Positions 1 through 8,624 of a stretch of 64,000 nt of DNA are shown one piece after another. The stretch is taken from the NCBI RefSeq assembly GCF_014145325.1, contig NZ_JACHTF010000008.1:108447-172446 (forward strand), read 5' to 3'. The translations under genes and the position numbers were made by a program. Each line of letters starts with the position of its first letter. Within the stretch, counting starts at the first letter, position 1. Source of the DNA: Marilutibacter spongiae (lineage in GTDB: Bacteria > Pseudomonadota > Gammaproteobacteria > Xanthomonadales > Xanthomonadaceae). The notes beneath the pieces were generated by a model. That model saw only the letters and a program-made list of their open reading frames with translations, was not told the DNA's origin and did not search any database.

Positions 1-1019
1 TCACGCAGCCGCCATTGCATGGCCGCCACCACGGCGTGCATGAGCAGGAGGCGCCGATCGCTGCGTGCAGCACCCGCCTTCATCGCCAGGGCGGCATCGA
101 TGCCGGCCTCGTGGTAGGTCGCCAGCAATTGCACGCTGATTTCCTCGGCGCTTCGCGCCCGAGGCACCGGCTCATGGCCCAGCGCACGCACCATGTGCTC
201 CGCGACGGACCATGTGGACCACGGGTTCTGGCCGGTCACCAGGCGCTCGTCGACCACGGTGTTGTCCAGGTACACGGGGCCTTCGACGAAGCGCGCCCCC
301 TGTCGCGACAGTTCGTCCTGCAACAGGTACGGGAACAGCTCGCGGGCATTTTCGATCAGGAACAGTTCCTCTGCGTTGGTGAAGCCGGTGACCCACCGCC
401 CCTGCAGCCAGGGACGGCCGGAGGCATCGCGGAGCCCGATCAGCGCCGCAGGCCCGTGGCAGACGGCACCGACCACGCCGCGAGGGGCGATTTCCGCCAC
501 GATGCGAGCGATGGCGGGGTTGCCGGGGAAGTCGAACATGGCGCCCTTTCCGCCGACGAAGTAGACGGCCTGGTACAGCGTTGGGTCCACCCCGGAGAGC
601 GGGAGGGAATTGGCCAGCTTGTGTCGCGCACGTGCATCGTTGAGGAATGCGTAGTCGGCATCGCCGGTGTCGTCCTGGTCCAGCCTCATCGGAGGCTTGC
701 CGCCAAGGGGACTGGCGATGTCGACCTCGTAGCCGTTGGCCAGGAACGTCCAGTAGGCCCGCGACAGCTCGGTCAGCTCGTAGCCGGCCTTCCTGCTGCT
801 GTCGCCGATGAGGGGGGTGCTGGTGACGACGGCCAGGATCCGTCCTCGCTGCCCGGATGTCCGTGCGCGCAGGAAGGGCAGGTCGGCCGCATCCGCGTTC
901 CGGTCCGCCTGCGGCTCGGATTCGAGATCGAGGCTTGCCACGTACGCCCAGCCGCCAAGCGCGAGTACCAGGCACAGGCCCACCGCCGCCAACGAGGCGA
1001 TCCGTATCTTTCTCCACAT
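1..1019 (-). CDS. DJ-1/PfpI (type 1 glutamine amidotransferase-like) family protein, 3' truncated
   Basis: Reads on the minus strand from ATG at 1019 and is still open at base 1, so about 339 residues are visible and only the extreme C-terminus is missing. A GGAGA ribosome site lies about 9 bases before the ATG. An N-terminal hydrophobic segment (residues 7-28, after MWRKIR) suggests a membrane anchor or signal peptide. The rest matches the Hsp31/PfpI branch of the DJ-1 superfamily: RILAVVTS near 60, KAGYELTE near 78-84 (family glutamate), a SPLGGKPP loop near 103, and the nucleophile elbow GAVCHGPA with Cys187. Family members are chaperones, glyoxalases or deglycases; which activity applies is not visible. 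The membrane-targeting N-terminus is less common than cytosolic forms. It may stand at the tail of the minus-strand peptide-recycling genes or be independent; 157 bases separate it from the permease. Confidence 0.82.
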   Translation of the reverse strand, partial: MWRKIRIASLAAVGLCLVLALGGWAYVASLDLESEPQADRNADAADLPFLRARTSGQRGRILAVVTSTPLIGDSSRKAGYELTELSRAYWTFLANGYEVDIASPLGGKPPMRLDQDDTGDADYAFLNDARARHKLANSLPLSGVDPTLYQAVYFVGGKGAMFDFPGNPAIARIVAEIAPRGVVGAVCHGPAALIGLRDASGRPWLQGRWVTGFTNAEELFLIENARELFPYLLQDELSRQGARFVEGPVYLDNTVVDERLVTGQNPWSTWSVAEHMVRALGHEPVPRARSAEEISVQLLATYHEAGIDAALAMKAGAARSDRRLLLMHAVVAAMQWRLR

Positions 1020-1175
1020 GCGTGCATCTCCATCTCTGCGTCTCGCCGGAATGGCGTGGAGATAGCCTGGTGCTTCCGCATCAATCGAAGATCAAACGGG
1101 GCGCGCAACGGATGGGCATGGATGCTTCGCCGCCACGAGGGCGGCTGGAAGGGTCCAGCCCGGATGACGTCGTCG

Positions 1176-2552
1176 TCAGCGGTGGGACGCCGCCGGGCGG
1201 CGTCTCATCAGGTAGATCACCGCGCCCACCGCGATCGCCACCGCGGCCGCGGCGAGGTTGCCCACCCCCGCGCTCGCGACCAGGGCCAGCGACACCAGCA
1301 GCGCGAGCACGGGGATCAGCGGGCCGCCGGGCAGGGCCAGGGCATTGGGACGATCGCGATAGCGCTTCTGCAGGACGAGCAGCGACGCCGCGGTGCCGAT
1401 GTAGCTGCACAGTCGCGCGACCACCGAGAGCAGCGCGAGATTGGCGAAGGCCTGCGAAACGCCGCTGCCCCCGAACTGCTGGCCCAGCACCAGGACGGTC
1501 GCGAGCACGCCGGTGACGATGATCGCGATGGTCGGGGTGCGGTAGCGCGGGTGCACGCGCGAGAGTGCGGCCGGGCCATAGCCGTCGGCCGAGAGCGCGT
1601 AGAGGTAGCGCGGGCCGAACAGCATGGTGTTGCTGTTGCTGCCCAGGATCGAGACTGCCGCGCCCAACGTCAGCAGTAGCGCGCCGGCGGGGCCGGCGAA
1701 GGTCTCGGCGGCGTCCGCCAGCGGCGAGCGGGACGCGGCGAGGTCGGGCACGGTGCCCTGGGCCACGACCTGCACGGCGACGTAGATCAGGGTCACCAGC
1801 ACGATCATGGTGATCAGCGCGAACGGGACGTCGCGCCGGGGATTGCGGAACTCGCCCGCCGCGGCCGGGGTGTTCTCGAAACCGGCATAGGCGTAGAGCA
1901 GCAACAACGCGCCTTCGCCCAGCTTGTCGGTCGGCGGTGCGCCCATGGCCACGGCCTGCGACCAGTCGACGAAGAACGCGCCCACCGCGATGAAGAACAA
2001 CAGCGGGACCAGCTTGGCCAGCACGAGGGCCACACCGGTGCGCGCGGCGGTGCGCACGCCGACCACGTTGATGTAGGTCAGGAAGGCGAGGGAGCCGACC
2101 ACGACGGCGGTCCAGCCCCAGCCCTCGCCCGCGGGCGCCCAGAACTTGGACACCGCCAGCGCCAGGCCGCTGCCCAGGGCCGCGGCGGATGCCACGCGGG
2201 TCAGCCAGGTCATCCAGCCGACCTCGAAACCGATGAAGTCGCCGAACGCATCGCGGGCGTAGAGATAGCTGCCGCCGGCATCGTCGTAGTAGCTGCCGGC
2301 CTGGGCGTAGCACAGCACGAGCAGGCCGACGGCGACGCCTGCCAGCAATACCGCCCACAGGCTGGCCGGTCCCAGCAGCAGGGCCGTGCTGGCGGGCAGC
2401 AGGTAGATGCCGCTGCCGATGACGTCGTTGATCGACAGGCCCACGATCTGCCAGCGGCTGACCGCCCGCACCATGCCGGTGTCGTGGTCGATGCCGGGAC
2501 CGGGTTCGCCCGTGGCCGGGTGGTCGACGGTCGGGCGAAGGGGGTCAGTCAT
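1176..2552 (-). CDS. APC-family amino acid permease
   Basis: A 458-residue, highly hydrophobic protein with about 12 membrane segments, starting at MTDPLRP. The first helix carries the APC signature GLSINDVIGSGIYLLP (residues about 40-55), the unwound substrate and cation site of LeuT-fold amino acid carriers. The reading frame is open further upstream, but AAGGA sits 8 bases before this ATG, and the hydrophilic head then has a normal length. The start overlaps the stop of the L,D-transpeptidase gene by 8 bases, so translation is probably coupled. In the murein-peptide context, a plausible load is amino acids freed from peptidoglycan peptides (Ala, Glu), by analogy with permeases beside dipeptide epimerases. 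Substrate cannot be read from sequence. Confidence 0.88.
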   Translation of the reverse strand: MTDPLRPTVDHPATGEPGPGIDHDTGMVRAVSRWQIVGLSINDVIGSGIYLLPASTALLLGPASLWAVLLAGVAVGLLVLCYAQAGSYYDDAGGSYLYARDAFGDFIGFEVGWMTWLTRVASAAALGSGLALAVSKFWAPAGEGWGWTAVVVGSLAFLTYINVVGVRTAARTGVALVLAKLVPLLFFIAVGAFFVDWSQAVAMGAPPTDKLGEGALLLLYAYAGFENTPAAAGEFRNPRRDVPFALITMIVLVTLIYVAVQVVAQGTVPDLAASRSPLADAAETFAGPAGALLLTLGAAVSILGSNSNTMLFGPRYLYALSADGYGPAALSRVHPRYRTPTIAIIVTGVLATVLVLGQQFGGSGVSQAFANLALLSVVARLCSYIGTAASLLVLQKRYRDRPNALALPGGPLIPVLALLVSLALVASAGVGNLAAAAVAIAVGAVIYLMRRRPAASHR

Positions 2553-3360
2553 TCGATGGGTCCTTGGCGGCAGGCGGGGTGGACGTCGGGGCGGGCGGCA
2601 GCCGCGGCAGGTGCCACGGCGCCTGCAGCCGAGCGTAAGCAGCTTCGGGCAGCAGCACAAACACCGGCTGCGCCGCCGGGTCCAGCCAGTCGAGCAGGGC
2701 GGCCATCCGGCCGGCCGGCATGGCGGTGCAGCCGGCGGTGGCGACGTCCGCCGCCTTCCACACATGCGCGAAGATGCAACTGCCGGCCGGACTGCGGTTG
2801 CCGGGGTTGTGCTCGATCACGAAGCCTTGCGCGTAGCGGCCGTCGCCATCGGCATGCAGGTCGCGCCGCATGGGCTCGGTCGAGCCCTCCACGGCCGCCG
2901 CGCCGACCTCGTCGGCGTCGACGATGCGGTTGTACAGCGGCGAGCCGGGCACGTCGATGCAGTAGTCGCTGGCCTGCATGGCCCGGTAGGACAGCGCGGT
3001 GTGCGCGTCGGCGGCGTATCCGAAGGCGTCGCCGATGCCGAAGATGCCGGCGGGGCTGCGACCGTCGCCCTCGCGCTTGCGCGTTCCGGCCTGGTCCGGG
3101 TGCAGGCCCAGGCCCCAGGCGCTTCCGGCGCGGCCAATGCGCACCGGCTCGGCCGCGGCGACCTGGCGCCAACCCGCAGCGTCCTTCTCGAAGCGCAGCA
3201 TGCGCCCGCCATCGGCGTCCCAGTCGGCGGTGGCGACGACCACCATCTGCCGGGCCTGGGCCCAGGGCGTGGCGGCCTGTGCCGTCGCCGCCGTCAGCGC
3301 GAGGAGGACGCCGGCGAGGAGGGCGATGGGCACCTCAGGGATCGAGCATCTTCTGGACAT
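2545..3360 (-). CDS. L,D-transpeptidase (YkuD-fold) family protein, exported
   Basis: About 271 residues from ATG 3360. The N-terminus has two arginines, a hydrophobic core (PIALLAGVLLALTAA) and a likely cleavage after AQA, so it is exported to the periplasm. The catalytic region shows FIEHNP-type strands near 181-187, a histidine at FAH199 and the cysteine loop ATAG-C211-TAMP, matching the His...Gly-Cys layout of YkuD-type L,D-transpeptidases. It is of the longer YafK/ErfK-like type. Role: acts on stem peptides of peptidoglycan, as a cross-linker, lipoprotein linker or carboxypeptidase. It overlaps the end of the RpiR gene by about 26 bases and the permease start by 8. Alternative starts are GTG 3369, or GTG 3330 just after the RpiR stop, but the latter would lose the basic n-region. 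Confidence 0.85.
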   Translation of the reverse strand: MSRRCSIPEVPIALLAGVLLALTAATAQAATPWAQARQMVVVATADWDADGGRMLRFEKDAAGWRQVAAAEPVRIGRAGSAWGLGLHPDQAGTRKREGDGRSPAGIFGIGDAFGYAADAHTALSYRAMQASDYCIDVPGSPLYNRIVDADEVGAAAVEGSTEPMRRDLHADGDGRYAQGFVIEHNPGNRSPAGSCIFAHVWKAADVATAGCTAMPAGRMAALLDWLDPAAQPVFVLLPEAAYARLQAPWHLPRLPPAPTSTPPAAKDPSND

Positions 3361-4252
3361 GCTCCGCACTGTTCCGGTAGTGGTCGAGGTAGTCGTCCGA
3401 ATGTTGGCACACCAGCACGATCACCAGGTCGAGCATGTGCTGCAGCGCGGCCTGGTAGAGCAGGGGTTCGACGTGGGCGTCGTCGTCGTGCGCGGACACC
3501 AGCAGCGCCGCGTCGGCATGCGCGCGCAATGGGTTGGCGCCGTGCCGGGTGACCGACACCGTCTTGCCGCGGCGGGCCCGGAACTGCCGGCTGACCTGGC
3601 ACAGCTCCGGCTGGCGGCCATGTTCGGAGAACACGACCAGCACGTCGCCGGGGCCGGCCGAGCTGACGCTGGCGGCCATCAGCACGGGATCGGCGTGCTC
3701 GACGGTGGCGATGCCGATCAGCGACAGGCGCAGGCCCAGGCCACGCGCATGGATGCCGTCCTGGCCGAGCCCGCAGATGAAGACGCGGTCGGCATCGACG
3801 ATGGCCTGCACGATCCTGTCGATCTGCTCGAGCGGGTTGAGCAGTCGGGTCTCCTGCTCGGCGCGGGCCTTGCCGCGCCAGAGCGCGTCGGCCAGCGCCA
3901 CGTGCGGTGACACGTCGCGCGTGGGCGCGGGGCGGCTGGCGCCGTCAGCGGTCTCGCGCGCGAGCGCCTCGCCGATGCAGAACTTCAGGTCGGGGTAGCC
4001 CTTGAACCCGAGCTTCTGGCTGAACTTGACGACGCTGGACTGGCTGATGCCCAGCGCACTGGCCAGCTGCTGCGAGGAGTAGTCGCGCAGCAGGTGGGCG
4101 TTGTCGAGCAGGAAGTCGGCGATCCGTCGCTCGATCGCCGACATGCGGTCGCGCTCGGCCCGGACCTTGAGCAGGGGCGATGCGTCCGCGGCGCCGGCGA
4201 CGGGGGCGTCCGCGGCGGGTGCCTCCTGCGGGGGCGGGGCGCCGCGGCTCAT
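3335..4252 (-). CDS. RpiR-family transcriptional regulator (MurR-like)
   Basis: 305 residues. The N-terminal half is a helix-turn-helix of RpiR type: MSAIERRIADFLLDN, then SSQQLASALGISQSSVVKFSQKLGFKGYPDLK (about residues 55-95), the family's characteristic block. The C-terminal half is a SIS sugar-isomerase fold (VDADRVFICGLGQDG...GIATVEHADPVLMAASV...GDVLVVFSEHGR) that normally binds a phosphosugar. It begins inside the stop of the dipeptide epimerase gene (ATGA, 4 bases). RpiR proteins such as MurR control MurNAc-6-phosphate use; here the neighbours suggest control of murein-fragment genes. The AT-rich inverted repeats at 6976-7012 are the natural operator candidates. The ligand is an inference. 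Confidence 0.9.
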   Translation of the reverse strand: MSRGAPPPQEAPAADAPVAGAADASPLLKVRAERDRMSAIERRIADFLLDNAHLLRDYSSQQLASALGISQSSVVKFSQKLGFKGYPDLKFCIGEALARETADGASRPAPTRDVSPHVALADALWRGKARAEQETRLLNPLEQIDRIVQAIVDADRVFICGLGQDGIHARGLGLRLSLIGIATVEHADPVLMAASVSSAGPGDVLVVFSEHGRQPELCQVSRQFRARRGKTVSVTRHGANPLRAHADAALLVSAHDDDAHVEPLLYQAALQHMLDLVIVLVCQHSDDYLDHYRNSAEHVQKMLDP

Positions 4253-5346
4253 TCGGGCAGCATCTCCAGGCCCCGCACCTCGCGGATGCCCAGGCCCGGG
4301 GCGTCCACGATCGAGATTTCCGATTCGTTGAACTGCACGCCGCCGTCGACCGGGTCGTACCGGCAAAGCGACGGGCCGTCCAGGTCGACCTTGGTGATCG
4401 CGTCGGCCTTGGCCACCGCCAGGTGGACCGCGGCGGCGACGCTGATGCTGGTCTCGATCATGCAGCCGATCATGCATTCCACGCCGTACAGCGAGGCGAT
4501 GTCGGCGATGCGGATCGCGTTCGACAGGCCGCCGGTCTTCATCAGCTTGATGTTGATGATGTCGGCGGCGTGCATCTTGATCAGGTCGATCACCTCGGTC
4601 GGACCGAACACGCTCTCGTCGGCCATCACCGGCGTGTGGACGCGGTCGGTCACGTACTTCAGGCCGCGGATGTCGTGCGCCTTGACCGGTTGCTCGAGCA
4701 GTTCCAGCTCGACCCCGGCGTCCTCGAGCGCCTGCATGGCGAAGACCGCCTGCTTGGCGGTCCAGCCCTGGTTGGCGTCGAGGCGGAGCAGGGCGCGGCC
4801 TTCGACCGCGGCATGGACGGCCTTGACCCGCTCGATGTCCAGGCCGATGTCCTTGCCGACCTTGATCTTCAGCGACTCGAAGCCGCGGTCGACCGCCGCC
4901 AGCGAGTCGGCCACCATCTTGTCGATGTAGTCGACGCTGATGGTGATGTCGGTGGTGATGACCGGGTCGCCGCCGCCGAGCAGGCGGTAGAGGGGCGCGT
5001 CGTAGAGTTGGCCGAACAGGTCGTAAAGCGCGATCTCCACCGCGGCCTTGGCGCTGAAGTTGCGTTCCAGCGCGGTCTGCACCAGGCGCGTGTTGCGGTT
5101 GAGGTCGGCGATCTCCGCGCCGAGCAGGCGCGGACGGATGTAGCGCCGGATGGCTTCGATGATCGAGCCATGGGTGTCGCCGGTGATGACCGCCGTCGCG
5201 GCGGCCTCGCCGTGGCCCACGTGCCCGGTGTCGGTCCGCACCAGCACGATGATGTCCTCGACGGTGTCGACCGTGCGCAGGGCGGTCTTGAACGGCGTCT
5301 TCAGCGGTACGCGCAGCATGCCGACCTGGATGTCGGTGATCTTCAT
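4249..5346 (-). CDS. dipeptide epimerase (L-Ala-D/L-Glu epimerase family)
   Basis: 365 residues, the normal length for the muconate-lactonizing/dipeptide epimerase branch of the enolase superfamily. Catalytic features are intact: KIK with Lys162 and second base Lys267 (NIKLMKTGG), and metal ligands Asp190 (RLDANQ), Glu218 (LLEQP) and Asp243 (MADES). A DLD motif in the KVDLDGPSL segment near 320 is the dipeptide-ammonium clamp typical of dipeptide epimerases. Arg24 (TALRT) is at the position that binds the Glu side chain in YkfB/YcjG. The expected reaction is L-Ala-D-Glu to L-Ala-L-Glu, letting ordinary dipeptidases degrade murein peptides. The gene sits between an NlpC/P60 peptidase and an RpiR regulator, resembling Bacillus ykfB-ykfC. 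Specificity for other dipeptides cannot be excluded. Confidence 0.93.
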   Translation of the reverse strand: MKITDIQVGMLRVPLKTPFKTALRTVDTVEDIIVLVRTDTGHVGHGEAAATAVITGDTHGSIIEAIRRYIRPRLLGAEIADLNRNTRLVQTALERNFSAKAAVEIALYDLFGQLYDAPLYRLLGGGDPVITTDITISVDYIDKMVADSLAAVDRGFESLKIKVGKDIGLDIERVKAVHAAVEGRALLRLDANQGWTAKQAVFAMQALEDAGVELELLEQPVKAHDIRGLKYVTDRVHTPVMADESVFGPTEVIDLIKMHAADIINIKLMKTGGLSNAIRIADIASLYGVECMIGCMIETSISVAAAVHLAVAKADAITKVDLDGPSLCRYDPVDGGVQFNESEISIVDAPGLGIREVRGLEMLPE

Positions 5347-5434
5347 CGGGTTTCCTCGTGGCGGCCATCCGCGGTCGGGTGGGCACGGCGGCCGGGCCGT
5401 TGCGCGAAAGATCCGGTATCCGCGGGCCAGGGTC

Positions 5435-6883
5435 TCATGGGCGGATCTTCTGGATGCTGTAAATGCGGTCGACGAGGCTCGCGTCCTCGCCCGACTGCAG
5501 GGGTTCGAGCGGCGTCACCGATACGCCGTTGAGCACGATCCGCCGCAGTCCGCCATCGGCGTCGCGGACACTGACGCCGGTGACGTCGTGGATCACGTAC
5601 GGGGCCCCTTCATACTGGCCGATCACCATCATCACGTGGCCCGGGATGTAGACCAGGTCGCCGGCGTGCAACTGGCGCAGCACCGCGAGCCGCGATTGGC
5701 GGTCGTCGCCCTCGTCGAAGCGGACCGTGTTGAAGACCGGACTGACGCCCTGCGCGCTCGTGTTGCGCGGCAACTGGACGCCGAAGGCGCGGTAGACCTC
5801 GGATACGAAGCCGCTGCAGTCGCGTGCGTCGTAGGCGTGGCCCCAGCCGTAGCGCTCGCCGAGGAACTTGAAGCCCTGTTCGATGACGCCCGCCGGCGTC
5901 AGCGGCAGGTAGGCGGCGGCGACGTCCTGGCTTCGCGGCAGCAGCGCCGGCGTGAAGCGCAGCGTACCGTCGTCCTCGCGCACCGGCAGCTGGACCACGT
6001 GGCCCGCGTAGGCCGCCTGGCCGTTGACCGGCGCGCCCGCCGGCCAGTCCGCGAGCAGCGGCACGCGCACGCCCATGTCCAGTTGCAGGTCGGACACCCG
6101 GGGCGCTTCCGGCGTATGCACGGTGCGCGCGGTGGCGCCGGTGACCACGACGTAGGGCGTCTTGCGGCCGTAGCCGAGCACGTCCGCGCGCGGACCGACC
6201 GCGACACGGGACTTGCGGATCCAGGCGGCATAGCGCGGGCTCACCGCGAACCACCATTCGCCGTCCCGGCTCTCGTGCAGGATCGCCAGCGGCGTGCCCG
6301 GGAACAGGGCCGTCTCCTGGAAGCGGTCGATGTCGGTGTCGTCCGGGTCGCTGAATACCCGGACGTCGGTGGGGAAGCTGCGCATGTCGGCGCGATGGAC
6401 GACCAGGCCCCAACGGGTATCGACCCTGTCCGGCAGACGCTCCAGGCCGAGGCTCGGTGCCAGCGTGTCCAGTCCCGCGAACGGCGCGCCCCCGGCGATG
6501 AACAGCGGGCGGCCGGGAGGCGAGGACAGGCGCCGTACGAGCGCTTCGATCTCCGCGCTCGGCATCGACGCGGGAAAGCGCCCGAGGTCGTGCATCGAGC
6601 CGTCCTCGGCGAACAGACGCGCGTTGAGTCGTGCAATGGCCTGCGCGTCGAGCACGACGCGGTCGGGCGCGTCCAGGCGCGAGGTCCAGAAATCCGCGGA
6701 GAGCTGCGCGAGCTCGACGCCGGGCACCCCGGTGCCGTCGGCGGCGGGCTCGCGTGCCATCGCGGCGGTCGTGGCCAGCAGGCCCAACCCGGCCAGCGCG
6801 GCGAGCAGGGTACCCAGGCCGGCGCGGACGCGGCGGGGCTTCCGGGACAGGAGCATCGGCATGGCAACACGCATCTTCGGCAT
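5435..6883 (-). CDS. SH3-domain and NlpC/P60 (C40) peptidase, YkfC-like, exported
   Basis: 482 residues from ATG 6883. A signal peptide follows RKPRRVR (hydrophobic to about residue 42, AMA). The middle has the SH3-type signature RWGLVVHRADMRSFPTDVRVFSDP (158-180) and a second SH3-like part. The C-terminal NlpC/P60 domain carries YDARDC356SGFV, His416 (YIPGHVMMV) and His432 (YVIHDV): the Cys-His-His triad. This architecture (N-terminal stabilising domain, two SH3, NlpC/P60) is that of YkfC-type gamma-D-glutamyl-diamino-acid endopeptidases, which release L-Ala-D-Glu from murein tripeptides, the substrate for the epimerase encoded 88 bases downstream. In-frame starts at 6874 and 6862 are possible. 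It faces the transglutaminase gene across a 163-base AT-rich region. Confidence 0.92.
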   Translation of the reverse strand: MPKMRVAMPMLLSRKPRRVRAGLGTLLAALAGLGLLATTAAMAREPAADGTGVPGVELAQLSADFWTSRLDAPDRVVLDAQAIARLNARLFAEDGSMHDLGRFPASMPSAEIEALVRRLSSPPGRPLFIAGGAPFAGLDTLAPSLGLERLPDRVDTRWGLVVHRADMRSFPTDVRVFSDPDDTDIDRFQETALFPGTPLAILHESRDGEWWFAVSPRYAAWIRKSRVAVGPRADVLGYGRKTPYVVVTGATARTVHTPEAPRVSDLQLDMGVRVPLLADWPAGAPVNGQAAYAGHVVQLPVREDDGTLRFTPALLPRSQDVAAAYLPLTPAGVIEQGFKFLGERYGWGHAYDARDCSGFVSEVYRAFGVQLPRNTSAQGVSPVFNTVRFDEGDDRQSRLAVLRQLHAGDLVYIPGHVMMVIGQYEGAPYVIHDVTGVSVRDADGGLRRIVLNGVSVTPLEPLQSGEDASLVDRIYSIQKIRP

Positions 6884-7046
6884 CCCCGTTTGATCGGTCC
6901 AGCGGCCGTCCGACGGCCGGTCCGGCAGCGCCTGGAATCCCGGCGTCCGACCGGGTCCTCGGTTCCAGAGAATACTTATTTCGATCAAAGTATCAATTCG
7001 GAATAAATTATTGACCGCCTTCCCGTCTGCGTGTTACACCGATGTC
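6884..7046. promoter_or_regulatory. AT-rich divergent promoter/operator region
   Basis: Lies between the NlpC/P60 gene (minus) and the transglutaminase gene (plus). Bases 6967-7016 are strikingly AT-rich for this genome. Visible symmetry: TTATTTCG (6976-6983) against CGGAATAA (6999-7006), 7 of 8 matched; ATACTT (6972-6977) against AAGTAT (6988-6993); and AATAA-A-TTATT (7002-7012). A minus-strand sigma70-like promoter can be drawn as TTGATA (6996-6991), 16 bases, TATTCT (6974-6969). On the plus strand TTGACC (7011-7016) could be a -35. The RpiR regulator of the same island is the obvious candidate binder; that is inference. Confidence 0.55.
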
Positions 7047-8576
7047 ATGTCCAGCCGGCCGGGGGGCCGCGTCGTGGCGAATGACCCAAGCACACCTAGC
7101 GCGATCACGTCCGGCCTGCGCACGCAGGCGCGGCGGCTGGGATGCGGCGCGCTGCTGGGCTGGAGCCTGCTGCTGCCCGCGAGCCCGGGTCCTCGCGACA
7201 CCGTACGTGAAGTCGTCGCCCGGGTCGACGCAGGGCGTTTCGCCGAGGCCGAGCAGCGTATCGGCGAGGTCCTGGCCGATGGCGCCACCCCGGCGGGGGT
7301 GCGCACCGCGCTGGCCTTCGAGCGCGAACGCATGCGCCGCATCCTGCTCGACTTCCCGCTCGACGAGCCGGCCACGCAGGAGCGCCTGCGCAAGGAGATT
7401 CCCGACCTGCAGGCGGGCGAGTTCGCGGCGTGGTCGGCCTCGGGCGCCCTCGAGCACCTCGACATCGATGGCCGGCCACGCTACTTCGCGCGTGCGGTCC
7501 CCAACCTGTTCCGGGTGAGTGCGGAAGCCGCGATGCGTCGACGGGAAACGCCCGTGCCGCACAACGGTCCCATGGAGGCGCTGGGCCCGCACCACGTCGA
7601 GGTGCGCGACGCCGCGCTGGCGACGGGACGGGCCGGCGTGGCGCCACGGCGCATCCGCGTGGAGCAGTCGCTGGTGGTGGACGCGGACGCGGTACCGGCA
7701 GGGGAAACGCTCAGGGCCTGGATCCCCTATCCCCGGGCGATCCCCGGCCAGCAGGACGACATCCGCCTGCTGGGCAGCGATCCCGTCCAGCCGGTCGTGG
7801 CGCCGGCGTCCGCGCTCCAGCGCACCGTCTACCTGGAGAAGCAGGCCGTGGCGGGCGTGCCGACCGAATTCTCGGTGAGTTACGAACTGACCGTGCGCGG
7901 CCAGTACCACGCGATCGATCCCGAGCGCGTCAGCCGCGTGCTCTTGCCCCCGGAACTGCTCGAGTTCACCGCCGAGCGTCCCCCGCACATCGTGTTCACC
8001 GATGCCTTGCGGCGCTTCTCGAAGCAGGTCGTGGGCGACGAGCAGAACCCGGCGCGCATCGCACGCAGGCTGTTCGCGGCCGTCGACCGGATCCCCTGGG
8101 CCTCGGCGCGCGAATACTCGACGATCTCCAACATCAGCGCGCACGCGCTGCGCACCGGGCATGCCGACTGCGGACAACAGACCCTGCTGCTGATGGCGCT
8201 GCTCCGCCTCAACGGCATCCCCAGCCGCTGGCAGTCGGGCATGGTCTATTCCGACGGCGACTACGACAACCTGCACGACTGGGGCTGGCTCTACCTGGCG
8301 CCCTACGGCTGGGTGCCGATGGACGTGACCACCGGCCTGCTCGACAGCCCGGACGAGGGCCTGCGCGATTTCTACTTCGGCGGCCTGGACGCCTATCGGA
8401 TCGCCTTCAACGACGATTATTCGCGGGAGTTCTTCCCGCCCAAGGAGCATTTCAGGTCGGAGACCGTGGATTCGCAGCGCGGCGAAGTGGAGTGGCTGGG
8501 GGGCAACCTCTACTTCGACCAGTGGGACTACCGCTTCTCGGCGAAGGTCCTGCCGGGCAACGCCACCGCGCACTAG
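7047..8576 (+). CDS. transglutaminase-like (cysteine peptidase-fold) protein, probably exported
   Basis: 509 residues from ATG 7047; the frame is open back to TTG 7011, but 7047 gives a better head. A hydrophobic stretch after RTQARR (GCGALLGWSLLLPASPG) suggests export. The C-terminal third is a transglutaminase core with a complete triad: Cys375 (GHADCGQQTLLLMALLRLNGIPSR), His410 (NLHDWGWLYL) and Asp426 (VPMDVTTG). The N-terminal half is helical with no motif I recognise. Bacterial members are usually proteases or amidases rather than cross-linkers. It precedes the TonB receptor by 48 bases in the same direction and diverges from the murein-peptidase operon, so a role in trimming cell-wall peptides or receptor cargo is plausible but unproven. 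Confidence 0.85.
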   Translation: MSSRPGGRVVANDPSTPSAITSGLRTQARRLGCGALLGWSLLLPASPGPRDTVREVVARVDAGRFAEAEQRIGEVLADGATPAGVRTALAFERERMRRILLDFPLDEPATQERLRKEIPDLQAGEFAAWSASGALEHLDIDGRPRYFARAVPNLFRVSAEAAMRRRETPVPHNGPMEALGPHHVEVRDAALATGRAGVAPRRIRVEQSLVVDADAVPAGETLRAWIPYPRAIPGQQDDIRLLGSDPVQPVVAPASALQRTVYLEKQAVAGVPTEFSVSYELTVRGQYHAIDPERVSRVLLPPELLEFTAERPPHIVFTDALRRFSKQVVGDEQNPARIARRLFAAVDRIPWASAREYSTISNISAHALRTGHADCGQQTLLLMALLRLNGIPSRWQSGMVYSDGDYDNLHDWGWLYLAPYGWVPMDVTTGLLDSPDEGLRDFYFGGLDAYRIAFNDDYSREFFPPKEHFRSETVDSQRGEVEWLGGNLYFDQWDYRFSAKVLPGNATAH

Positions 8577-8624
8577 CAGGGACGCCACCTACCTCAACCA
8601 CAGCAACCAGTTCGGGGGATACAC

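Noticed and set aside
15..1679. A 554-codon plus-strand frame at the left edge
   Set aside because: Opposite to the PfpI and permease genes, which have intact motifs.
7011..7046. TTG start for the transglutaminase-like gene
   Set aside because: The TTG lies inside the AT-rich promoter/operator patch; ATG 7047 is simpler.
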